Under the pieces are notes generated by a model that searched no databases, had not been told where the DNA came from, and was given only the letters and a program-made list of their open reading frames with translations. Positions 1-5,135 of a DNA stretch of 5,234 bases are shown here, piece after piece. The stretch comes from CAYPEL01 sp964409635. Lineage in GTDB: Bacteria > Pseudomonadota > Gammaproteobacteria > DSM-19610. Where the stretch lies: contig CAYPEL010000180.1 in assembly GCA_964409635.1 (NCBI GenBank), forward strand, positions 1-5,234, given 5' to 3'. Within the stretch, counting starts at the first letter, position 1, and every line of letters begins with the position of its first letter. A program made the position numbers and the translations under genes.

Positions 1-327
1 ATGATCAATCACCCGGGTGAGTATCGATGGTCAAGCTACCAAGCCAATGCCCAGGGAAAGGAAGATTTGCTCATCGAGAAGCATCCTCTGTATTTTGAGT
101 TAGGCCAAACCCCCGAGCTGCGGCAAACCGCTTACCGTGAACTGTTTCGTCAATACCTGGATTCGGATACGTTGCACGACATTCGCGATGCCTTGAATCA
201 TGAACTGGTACTGGGGTGCTCCCGCTACAAGGAAAAGATTGAAGCGATGACAAAAAGACAAACGACGCTGGGAAAATCAGGACGACCAAGAATTGAAGAA
301 GAAAATGCAGGATATTTTGTTCAATAG
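1..327 (+). CDS. REP-associated tyrosine transposase (RAYT), C-terminal part, 5' end outside window
   Basis: The frame is open from the first base and stops with TAG at 325-327, leaving 108 residues. The opening residues, HPGEYRWSSYQANAQG, match the block that in RAYT (Y1/HUH, IS200-like) proteins follows the NPVRAxMV segment. Further on come the family's HPLY, AYRELF, IRDALN, VLG and C-terminal GRPR signatures. These enzymes nick and join single-stranded DNA at REP palindromes. The HUH histidines and catalytic tyrosine normally lie N-terminal to this block, so they should be upstream of position 1. I cannot tell whether the gene is intact or truncated. The ATG at position 1 is very unlikely to be the real start, because it falls in the middle of the family's conserved region. 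The family call is secure, activity is unknown, and no classical terminator follows. Confidence 0.82.
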   Translation: MINHPGEYRWSSYQANAQGKEDLLIEKHPLYFELGQTPELRQTAYRELFRQYLDSDTLHDIRDALNHELVLGCSRYKEKIEAMTKRQTTLGKSGRPRIEEENAGYFVQ

Positions 328-360
328 CAGTAGTATATTAGCAACAATTGCTCTCTGACC

Positions 361-380
361 CTGTTTTTTTCTGTTTTTTT
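361..380 (+). repeat. Perfect tandem repeat of CTGTTTTTTT, two copies
   Basis: Two adjacent, identical 10-base units, CTGTTTTTTT, occupy 361-370 and 371-380 and run straight into GGGGAC. The repeat is seen directly in the sequence. It lies 33 bases after the transposase stop codon. It may be a slippage product, part of the transposon's right flank, or a T-tract that helps end transcription. Confidence 0.75.
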
Positions 381-461
381 GGGGACAAAATCGCATCCGG
401 CCGGGCCTGGGAAGGTGGGATTGCCGGTTCTCTGGCAGCTGGTGGCTGGTTCATGAATTCC

Positions 462-491
462 TTATACATAGCACCACCATTCCGATATAAT
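462..491 (+). promoter_or_regulatory. Predicted sigma-70 promoter for EF-G gene
   Basis: A perfect -10 box, TATAAT, sits at 486-491. The -35 region reads TTATACA at 462-468 and gives a spacer of 17 or 18 bases, though it is only a partial match to TTGACA. Transcription would start near 498. The GTG at 512 would then have a leader of only about 14 nt with no Shine-Dalgarno sequence, which favours the ATG at 560 as the translation start. Confidence 0.6.
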
Positions 492-559
492 GCCGCGCCA
501 GCCTAACAACTGTGGCCATTACGCCGTCTCAACAACCACAATTAACCCAGAGTAGAGTT

Positions 560-2644
560 ATGACTGATCTATCAAAATACAGAAATATCGGGATTTTCGC
601 CCACGTCGACGCGGGTAAAACGACTACCACAGAACGAATCCTGAAATTAACCGGCAAAATCCACAAAACCGGTGAGGTTCACGACGGTGAAGCCACCACG
701 GATTTCATGGAGCAGGAGCAGGAGCGCGGTATCACTATCCAGTCCGCTGCCACTTCCTGTGAGTGGGATGGCCACCGCATGAACATCATCGACACCCCCG
801 GACACGTTGATTTCACCATTGAGGTGTACCGTTCACTCAAAGTACTCGACGGCGGCGTCGGCGTTTTCTGCGGCTCTGGCGGTGTGGAACCCCAATCGGA
901 AACCAATTGGCGCTATGCCAACGATTCCGGCGTCGCGCGTGTCATTTTCGTCAACAAGCTGGACCGCATCGGCGCCGATTTCTACCGGGTGGTACAACAA
1001 ATAATTGACGTACTCGGCGCGCACCCGCTAGTGATGGTTCTGCCCATCGGGATTGAGGATGATTTTACCGGAGTCGTCGATCTATTGACCCGCAAAGCCT
1101 GGGTCTGGGACGCGTCGGGTGATCCGACCAAATACGATATCGTCGATCCACCCGCTGACATGGCTGACAAGATCGAAGAATGGCGTGAAAAGCTCGTCGA
1201 AACGGCCATTGAGCAGGACGATGACCTGATGGAGAAATACCTGGACGGTGAAGAACCTTCTGTAGAAGCGCTTCAAGGCTGCATCCGCAAGGGCACCATT
1301 GCTCTGGATTTCTTCCCGACCTATTGTGGCTCCGCCTTCAAGAACAAGGGTATCCAGCCGGTGCTTAATGCAGTGGTCGATTACCTGCCCAGCCCGACTG
1401 AAGTTAAACCACAGCCAGAAGTCGACCTGGAAGGTAATGAAACGGGTAATTTCGCCATTGTCGATGTCGATAAGCCACTGCGCGCACTGGCCTTCAAAAT
1501 TATGGACGACCGTTTCGGTGCACTGACCTTTATCCGCATTTACTCAGGAAAAATTGAAAAAGGCACCACCGTGCTCAATACCTTTACCGGTAAAACCGAG
1601 CGGATCGGGCGGATTGTGGAAATGCACGCCGACGCGCGCGAAGAGCTGTCCAGCGCCCAGGCCGGTGATATCGTCGCCGTACTCGGCATGAAGAATGTGC
1701 GCACAGGCCACACCCTGTGCGATGAAAAGAATCCGGCGACACTTGAGCCGATGGTATTCCCGGATCCGGTTATCTCGATTGCTGTGGCGCCTGTCGACAA
1801 GGCTGCCTCTGAAAAACTCGGCGTCGCGATCGGTAAAATGATCCAGGAAGATCCGTCATTCCGTGTCGAAACCGACGAAGACAGCGGCGAAACGATTCTT
1901 AAAGGGATGGGCGAGCTGCACCTCGATATCAAGGTCGATATTCTGAAACGCACCCACGGTGTGGAAGTCACAGTCGGCAAACCCCAGGTAGCCTATCGTG
2001 AAACCATCACCCAGCATACTGAAGATAGTTATACACACAAGAAACAGACCGGTGGTTCCGGCCAGTTCGCCAAGATCGATTACACCGTTGAGCCGGGTGA
2101 GCCGGGTAGTGGTTATGTGTTCGAATCCAAAGTCACCGGCGGACGCGTACCGCGCGAATTCTGGCCGGCAGTAGAAAAAGGTTTCAAGAAGAGTTTAGAC
2201 GTGGGTGTATTGGCCGGATATCCGTGCCTGGATTTCAAGGTCACCCTGCTCGACGGTGGCTACCACCCGGTCGACTCCTCTGCTGTGGCTTATGAACTGG
2301 CTGCCGGCGCCGCATATCGTCAGAGTATGCCCAAAGCCGGGCCGCAGCTCATGGAACCGATAATGAAAGTCGATGTGTTCACACCGGATGACCACGTGGG
2401 TGACGTCATTGGTGACCTTAACCGCCGCCGTGGCATGATCAGGTCACAGGAAGCGGGTACCACCGGTGTGCGTATAAAAGCCGAGTGCCCTTTGAGCGAA
2501 ATGTTCGGCTACATCGGCGACCTGCGCACCATGACCTCCGGCCGCGGTCAGTTCTCCATGGAGTTCCTGCACTACATGCCGTGCCCGAAGAATGTGGCTG
2601 AAGTGGTTATCAAGGAAGCTAACGAACGCGCCAAAGCCAGTTAG
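560..2644 (+). CDS. fusA: Elongation factor G (EF-G), probable second copy outside the str operon
   Basis: A ribosomal translocase GTPase that moves tRNAs and mRNA after peptide-bond formation and, with RRF, can split ribosomes. It acts in the cytoplasm. From the ATG at 560 it has 694 residues, close to the usual 690-705. The GTPase motifs are intact: AHVDAGKT (14-21), RGIT (56-59), DTPGH (78-82), NKLD (132-135) and the later GSAFKNKG. Domain II, a domain III with GMGELHLD, domain IV with DGGYHPVDSS (565-574, including the conserved loop histidine) and a domain V with GDLNRRRG follow in the EF-G order, which excludes LepA, BipA, RF3 and TetM-type proteins. The GTG at 512 adds 16 residues unlike any EF-G N-terminus and has no ribosome binding site. 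The ATG has AGAGTAGAG just upstream. No rpsL, rpsG or tuf is adjacent, so this is probably a paralogue (often named fusA2 or fusB). That is inferred from context, and its division of labour with the main EF-G is unknown. Confidence 0.96.
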   Translation: MTDLSKYRNIGIFAHVDAGKTTTTERILKLTGKIHKTGEVHDGEATTDFMEQEQERGITIQSAATSCEWDGHRMNIIDTPGHVDFTIEVYRSLKVLDGGVGVFCGSGGVEPQSETNWRYANDSGVARVIFVNKLDRIGADFYRVVQQIIDVLGAHPLVMVLPIGIEDDFTGVVDLLTRKAWVWDASGDPTKYDIVDPPADMADKIEEWREKLVETAIEQDDDLMEKYLDGEEPSVEALQGCIRKGTIALDFFPTYCGSAFKNKGIQPVLNAVVDYLPSPTEVKPQPEVDLEGNETGNFAIVDVDKPLRALAFKIMDDRFGALTFIRIYSGKIEKGTTVLNTFTGKTERIGRIVEMHADAREELSSAQAGDIVAVLGMKNVRTGHTLCDEKNPATLEPMVFPDPVISIAVAPVDKAASEKLGVAIGKMIQEDPSFRVETDEDSGETILKGMGELHLDIKVDILKRTHGVEVTVGKPQVAYRETITQHTEDSYTHKKQTGGSGQFAKIDYTVEPGEPGSGYVFESKVTGGRVPREFWPAVEKGFKKSLDVGVLAGYPCLDFKVTLLDGGYHPVDSSAVAYELAAGAAYRQSMPKAGPQLMEPIMKVDVFTPDDHVGDVIGDLNRRRGMIRSQEAGTTGVRIKAECPLSEMFGYIGDLRTMTSGRGQFSMEFLHYMPCPKNVAEVVIKEANERAKAS

Positions 2645-2661
2645 CAGGATTTCTGGAAATT

Positions 2662-2689
2662 AAAATCCCCGCGAAAGCGGGGATTTTTT
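2662..2689 (+). terminator. Rho-independent terminator of EF-G gene, probably bidirectional
   Basis: A perfect 11-bp stem (AAAATCCCCGC at 2662-2672 paired with GCGGGGATTTT at 2677-2687) closes on a GAAA tetraloop and runs into six T residues (2684-2689). It begins 17 bases after the EF-G stop codon. On the other strand the A-rich left arm gives ATTTTAATTT, so it can also stop transcripts of the convergent RRM gene, whose stop codon is 42 bases away. Confidence 0.93.
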
Positions 2690-2731
2690 ATTCAGCGTCT
2701 TGTGTAGTTAAATTAATCTTTACGACTGATT

Positions 2732-3001
2732 TCAACGGCGCCTGCCCTTTCCACCTCTGCTGCGCTCTTCTTCAAATTTAACTTTCAAACTATTCCCTTC
2801 GTAGGTTTTACCATCCAGGCCGGCAATCGCGGCACGCGCCTCGTGGCCTTCCATTTCCAGAAAACCGAAACCTTTACACTTGCCTGAAAACAGGTCTTTC
2901 ACAAGTTTGATGGAATGAACTTTACCAAAAGGAGCAAACAGCTCCGTCAGGGAATCTTCGGTTGTCGTGGGCGGCAAACTGCCAACAAAAAGTTTCTTCA
3001 C
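2732..3001 (-). CDS. Single-domain RRM RNA-binding protein
   Basis: An 89-residue protein made of one RNA recognition motif and a short basic tail. RNP2 is LFVGSL (residues 4-9) and RNP1 is KGFGFLEM (43-50). The RNA-stacking aromatics F5, F45 and F47 are present, while the last RNP1 position is Met rather than the usual Phe/Tyr. The tail (80-89) is rich in Arg, Gly and Lys, like the tails of small bacterial RRM proteins. Family members bind single-stranded RNA, and those of cyanobacteria include cold-induced ones, but the target here is unknown. The start is GTG at 3001-2999, supported by AAGGAA eight bases upstream and by the MKKLFVG opening typical of the family. It lies 91 bp downstream of the cold-shock gene on the same strand, with a hairpin terminator between them, and converges on the EF-G gene. 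There is hardly room for its own promoter, so expression probably depends on read-through from csp. Confidence 0.93.
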   Translation of the reverse strand: MKKLFVGSLPPTTTEDSLTELFAPFGKVHSIKLVKDLFSGKCKGFGFLEMEGHEARAAIAGLDGKTYEGNSLKVKFEEERSRGGKGRRR

Positions 3002-3009
3002 GTTGTAGT

Positions 3010-3015
3010 TTCCTT
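3010..3015 (-). promoter_or_regulatory. Ribosome binding site of RRM gene
   Basis: On the - strand AAGGAA lies eight bases before the GTG start at 3001. It supports use of the non-ATG start. The site is only about ten bases downstream of the T-tract of the upstream hairpin, so folding of that hairpin could affect both transcription and translation of the RRM gene. Confidence 0.75.
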
Positions 3016-3024
3016 ATCTTGCGA

Positions 3025-3058
3025 TAAAAAGAGAAACCCGCGATTTCCTGCGGGGTTT
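3025..3058 (-). terminator. Terminator or attenuator between cold-shock and RRM genes
   Basis: Read on the - strand, AAACCCCGC (3058-3050) pairs with GCGGGTTT (3041-3034) with one bulged C and an eight-base loop. The tail is CTCTTTTTA, with its five T residues at 3030-3026. This is a typical intrinsic terminator 35 bases after the csp stop codon, and it should end most csp transcripts. Because the RRM gene starts only about 24 bases beyond the T-tract, the hairpin also acts as a gate on RRM expression, unless a promoter lies inside the csp 3' region. Confidence 0.78.
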
Positions 3059-3092
3059 GCCCGGTACTCAATAGACAGGGTGTGCGGATAGA

Positions 3093-3293
3093 TCAAATCT
3101 GCACATTCGCTGCCTGTGGGCCTTTAGGTCCATCTTCCACATCGTAGGTTACTTGTTGGCCATCGGCCAATGTGCGAAAACCCTCGCTGGTGATCGCAGA
3201 AAAATGCACGAAAACATCCTTGCTGCCATCATCAGGTGTAATAAAGCCAAAACCCTTGGATTCGTTAAACCATTTAACGGTTCCTGTAGCCAT
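3093..3293 (-). CDS. CspA-family cold-shock protein (RNA chaperone)
   Basis: A 66-residue protein consisting of one cold-shock (OB-fold) domain. It binds single-stranded RNA and DNA and melts RNA secondary structure. Opening MATGTVKWFN, RNP1 KGFGFI (residues 13-18), RNP2 VFVHFS (27-32) and the ending GPKGPQAANV are all canonical, and the length is standard. Two in-frame ATGs exist. The one at 3293 has GAGG eight bases upstream and gives the family's normal N-terminus. The one at 3299 would be only two bases from GAGG and would add Met-Ile. The gene is transcribed away from rhlE and is the first of a likely csp-RRM unit. Cold induction is likely but not shown. Which CspA paralogue it matches cannot be decided from the sequence, so no symbol is given. 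Confidence 0.96.
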   Translation of the reverse strand: MATGTVKWFNESKGFGFITPDDGSKDVFVHFSAITSEGFRTLADGQQVTYDVEDGPKGPQAANVQI

Positions 3294-3301
3294 AATCATT
3301 G

Positions 3302-3305
3302 CCTC
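3302..3305 (-). promoter_or_regulatory. Ribosome binding site deciding the csp start
   Basis: On the - strand GAGG lies eight bases before the ATG at 3293-3291 and two bases before the ATG at 3299-3297. The eight-base spacing is normal and the two-base spacing is too short, so the inner ATG is chosen. Confidence 0.75.
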
Positions 3306-3420
3306 ACTAAACTAAGAACTAAAAACAGAAAAAATGCGTTACAAATCTTACGCGGTAATTAACAGGAGAAAACGTGGCGAGAACGTCCGGTAAAAAACCA
3401 GGATAGACTGTAGCTTGGCC

Positions 3421-3444
3421 TTAGTGTAACCGGTTTTTCACTAA
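3421..3444. repeat. Inverted repeat with central AACCGGTT
   Basis: TTAGTG (3421-3426) and CACTAA (3439-3444) are perfect inverted arms around a 12-base interior that itself contains the palindrome AACCGGTT (3428-3435). There is no T-tract on either side, so it is not a terminator. It may be a protein-binding site or a hairpin in the csp leader. The function is unknown. Confidence 0.45.
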
Positions 3445-3492
3445 AAACACCACATATCTCTATTAAATGCAGCGGCAAAATCAAAGCCAGAA

Positions 3493-3522
3493 CTCCCTCC
3501 CCCTGGAAGCCGGCCGGAGGAG
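3493..3522. repeat. G+C-rich imperfect hairpin in the divergent region
   Basis: CTCCCTCC (3493-3500) pairs with GGAGGAG (3516-3522) apart from one bulged C. The loop contains part of the self-complementary CCGGCCGG (3510-3517 region). It stands out as a G+C-rich island in an otherwise A+T-rich spacer. No good T-tract follows on either strand, so a terminator role is doubtful. Confidence 0.4.
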
Positions 3523-3659
3523 AGCGTGAATCAAAATATACACCGCCTTACTTTACCCTCTCTCCGCGTGTTTCTGCCTATATCCAAAATTAAGATATAG
3601 TCAGTGGTAGAAGTTTGTATAAACTCATCACTTCAAAAATTGAAACCCTACAATACCCG

Positions 3660-3688
3660 TACCCATTTACCAAAACTTCAGGTATAAT
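3660..3688 (+). promoter_or_regulatory. Predicted promoter of rhlE
   Basis: A perfect TATAAT lies at 3683-3688. The -35 region (about 3660-3665) is a poor match to TTGACA, so the promoter may need an activator or may be weak. Transcription would start near 3695, leaving a leader of about 140 nt before the rhlE ATG. Long leaders are frequent in cold-regulated RNA helicase and csp genes. Confidence 0.55.
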
Positions 3689-3702
3689 ACGCTCAAATTC
3701 TT

Positions 3703-3722
3703 GGTGCACTTCGGTCTGCACC
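3703..3722 (+). promoter_or_regulatory. UUCG-capped hairpin at the 5' end of the rhlE leader
   Basis: GGTGCA (3703-3708) pairs perfectly with TGCACC (3717-3722). Inside, C3709 and G3714 can close a TTCG loop, forming the very stable cUUCGg tetraloop with a two-base bulge. It would sit within about ten bases of the predicted transcript start. It lacks a T-tract, so RNA stabilisation or a regulatory role is likelier than termination. This is inferred from complementarity only. Confidence 0.55.
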
Positions 3723-3818
3723 TGTTTACACGCGGTAGCCTTTCCCGGTTCACCTCGAAACATAAAGCAAGTTTCCGCCTAGACCGCCCCAAACATGTGT
3801 ATTGGGTAGGCCGATCCT

Positions 3819-3822
3819 GGAG
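3819..3822 (+). promoter_or_regulatory. Ribosome binding site of rhlE
   Basis: GGAG lies 11 bases before the ATG at 3834, slightly long but workable. It is flanked by two GATC tetramers (3813-3816 and 3822-3825) that could form a weak four-pair stem over the site. Confidence 0.55.
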
Positions 3823-3833
3823 ATCATCACAGT

Positions 3834-5135
3834 ATGTCATTTGAATCCCTCGGCTTGCGAGCCGAATTACTCCGTGCTGTATCCGAAAAAGGCTACAGCA
3901 AACCTACCCCGATACAACTGCAGGCCATTCCCCCTATCCTGGAAGGCCGCGATATCATGGGTGGCGCCCAGACAGGCACGGGCAAAACCGCCGGTTTCAC
4001 GTTACCGTTATTACATCGGCTAATGGCGGCCAACAAGCCGGTAAAAGGCCGCCGCCCTATCCGCACCCTGGTGCTTACTCCAACCCGGGAACTGGCCGCA
4101 CAGGTAGCCGAAAGCGTGGCAACTTATGGCAAGTATTTGCCGTTGAAATCCACCGTGGTGTTCGGTGGCGTCAGTATCAATCCACAAAAACAGAAACTCA
4201 TCAAAGGTGTCGATATTCTGGTTGCGACCCCGGGGCGTTTGCTGGATCACGTCGGCCAAAGATCGGTTGACCTTTCAAAGGTCGATATCCTGGTGCTGGA
4301 CGAAGCCGACCGCATGCTCGACATGGGCTTTATTCACGATATCCGCAAGGTGCTCGCCCTTTTACCCAAACATAAACAGACCCTATTATTCTCGGCTACT
4401 TTTTCGAAAGAAATAAAACAGCTGGCAAACACACTGCTCAAATCACCGACCTTGATTGAAGTCGCACGGCAAAATACCGCCGCCGAAAGCGTAACGCAGG
4501 TTGTTCATCCGGTAGATAAAAACCGTAAGCGTGAATTGCTTTCTTACCTGATCGGTTCAAACAACTGGCAGCAAGTACTGGTATTTACACGTACCAAGCA
4601 TGGCGCCAACCGCCTGGCCGGACAACTGGAAAAAGATGGTATCAACTCCGCAGCTATTCATGGCAATAAGAGCCAGGGCGCCCGCACCCGGGCACTGGCC
4701 GATTTCAAAACCAACAAGGTGCGCGTACTGGTGGCAACGGATATCGCTGCGCGCGGGCTGGACATTAGCCAGTTACCCCACGTCGTCAATTTTGAACTGC
4801 CAAATGTCGCAGAAGACTATATCCATCGTATCGGCCGTACCGGCCGTGCGGGCAATGAAGGTGAAGCCGTGTCGCTGGTTTGCGTCGACGAATTAAAATT
4901 ACTCAAAGACATCGAACGCCTGATCAAACGCGAAATTCCTAAAGTCGTCTTAGACGGATACGCACCCGATCCGTCCATAAAAGCAGAACCCATAAACAAT
5001 GGACGCGGCAGACAGCAGCCAAGGAAACCGGCCAGAAAAAAAGCCGCATCCGCCTGGAATAATCAACGCCCGAACGCCAAACGGCGTTCAAACAATCCGA
5101 ATCAGCCCCGGAACCACGCACGGCGTGGTTCATAA
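3834..5135 (+). CDS. rhlE: DEAD-box ATP-dependent RNA helicase RhlE
   Basis: A 433-residue cytoplasmic RNA helicase that uses ATP to open short RNA duplexes. RhlE proteins are linked to ribosome assembly, RNA turnover and growth in the cold. All motifs are intact: Q motif with F3 and PTPIQ (24-28), motif I AQTGTGKT (45-52), PTREL (83-87), GG (111-112), TPGR (132-135), DEAD (156-159), SAT (187-189), VLVFTRTKH (248-256), ATDIAARGLD (301-310) and HRIGRTGR (331-338). The stretch VVFGGVSINPQ and the IERLIKREIP region after the core are characteristic of RhlE rather than DeaD, SrmB or RhlB. From about residue 388 a low-complexity tail rich in Arg, Lys, Asn and Pro follows, typical of the extra RNA contacts made by this subfamily. 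The start is ATG 3834 with GGAG upstream, giving the standard MSFESLGL opening. The gene is divergent from csp, and the shared upstream region suggests joint control, though none is shown. Confidence 0.95.
   Translation: MSFESLGLRAELLRAVSEKGYSKPTPIQLQAIPPILEGRDIMGGAQTGTGKTAGFTLPLLHRLMAANKPVKGRRPIRTLVLTPTRELAAQVAESVATYGKYLPLKSTVVFGGVSINPQKQKLIKGVDILVATPGRLLDHVGQRSVDLSKVDILVLDEADRMLDMGFIHDIRKVLALLPKHKQTLLFSATFSKEIKQLANTLLKSPTLIEVARQNTAAESVTQVVHPVDKNRKRELLSYLIGSNNWQQVLVFTRTKHGANRLAGQLEKDGINSAAIHGNKSQGARTRALADFKTNKVRVLVATDIAARGLDISQLPHVVNFELPNVAEDYIHRIGRTGRAGNEGEAVSLVCVDELKLLKDIERLIKREIPKVVLDGYAPDPSIKAEPINNGRGRQQPRKPARKKAASAWNNQRPNAKRRSNNPNQPRNHARRGS
5111..5131 (+). repeat. Perfect hairpin at the end of rhlE, abutting the stop codon
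   Basis: GAACCACGC (5111-5119) pairs perfectly with GCGTGGTTC (5123-5131) over a three-base loop (ACG). It lies in the last codons of rhlE, one base before TAA (5133-5135). No T-tract follows, so it is not a standard intrinsic terminator. It may protect the mRNA 3' end or assist factor-dependent termination. Confidence 0.65.

Larger units (their letters stand above)
328..559. other. Intergenic region between RAYT tail and EF-G gene
   Basis: No convincing gene is present. From left to right the region has a small hairpin (AGCAA-CAA-TTGCT, 340-352), a CTCTGACCCTG string, a T-rich tandem repeat (361-380), a G+C-rich stretch (about 397-450), and a promoter-like sequence ending in a perfect TATAAT at 486-491. 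The small hairpin followed by the T-runs might act as a weak terminator for the transposase, but the spacing is not classical. The leader from the predicted transcription start near 498 to the EF-G ATG would be about 60 nt. Confidence 0.6.
3306..3833. other. Divergent csp / rhlE intergenic region
   Basis: About 530 bases without a credible gene separate the divergent csp and rhlE genes. The csp side is rich in A+T, and long T-runs appear on the - strand, as is common in cold-shock gene leaders. I could not settle on a csp promoter: candidates such as TTGCCG-N16-TATGTG (about 3478-3451, - strand) match consensus poorly. The middle has an inverted repeat (3421-3444) and a G+C-rich hairpin (3493-3522). 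The rhlE side has nested inverted repeats (3603-3644), a strong -10 box (3683-3688) and a structured leader. No E. coli-type cold box was recognised. Confidence 0.7.

Noticed and set aside
342..506. Open frame on the + strand between RAYT and EF-G, with a Gly/Ala/Trp-rich peptide and stop at 504-506
   Set aside because: It has no ATG start in a useful place and no ribosome binding site, reads through the T-rich repeat, and overlaps the EF-G promoter. It could be a relic of an older gene, but nothing recognisable supports that.
512..559. GTG at 512 as the start of EF-G, adding 16 residues
   Set aside because: The added residues resemble no EF-G N-terminus, no Shine-Dalgarno sequence precedes the GTG, and the predicted transcript start leaves it a leader of about 14 nt. 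The ATG at 560 gives the family's normal beginning.
1540..1980. 146-codon open frame on the - strand inside the EF-G gene
   Set aside because: It lies wholly within a well-conserved gene and its product is Ser/Thr/Ile-rich shadow sequence without any domain.
3297..3299. Outer ATG as the start of the cold-shock protein
   Set aside because: It is only two bases from the GAGG ribosome binding site and adds Met-Ile before the canonical MATGTVKWF opening.
3153..3362. 69-codon open frame on the + strand across csp
   Set aside because: It is the antisense shadow of the cold-shock gene, with no ribosome binding site or family resemblance.
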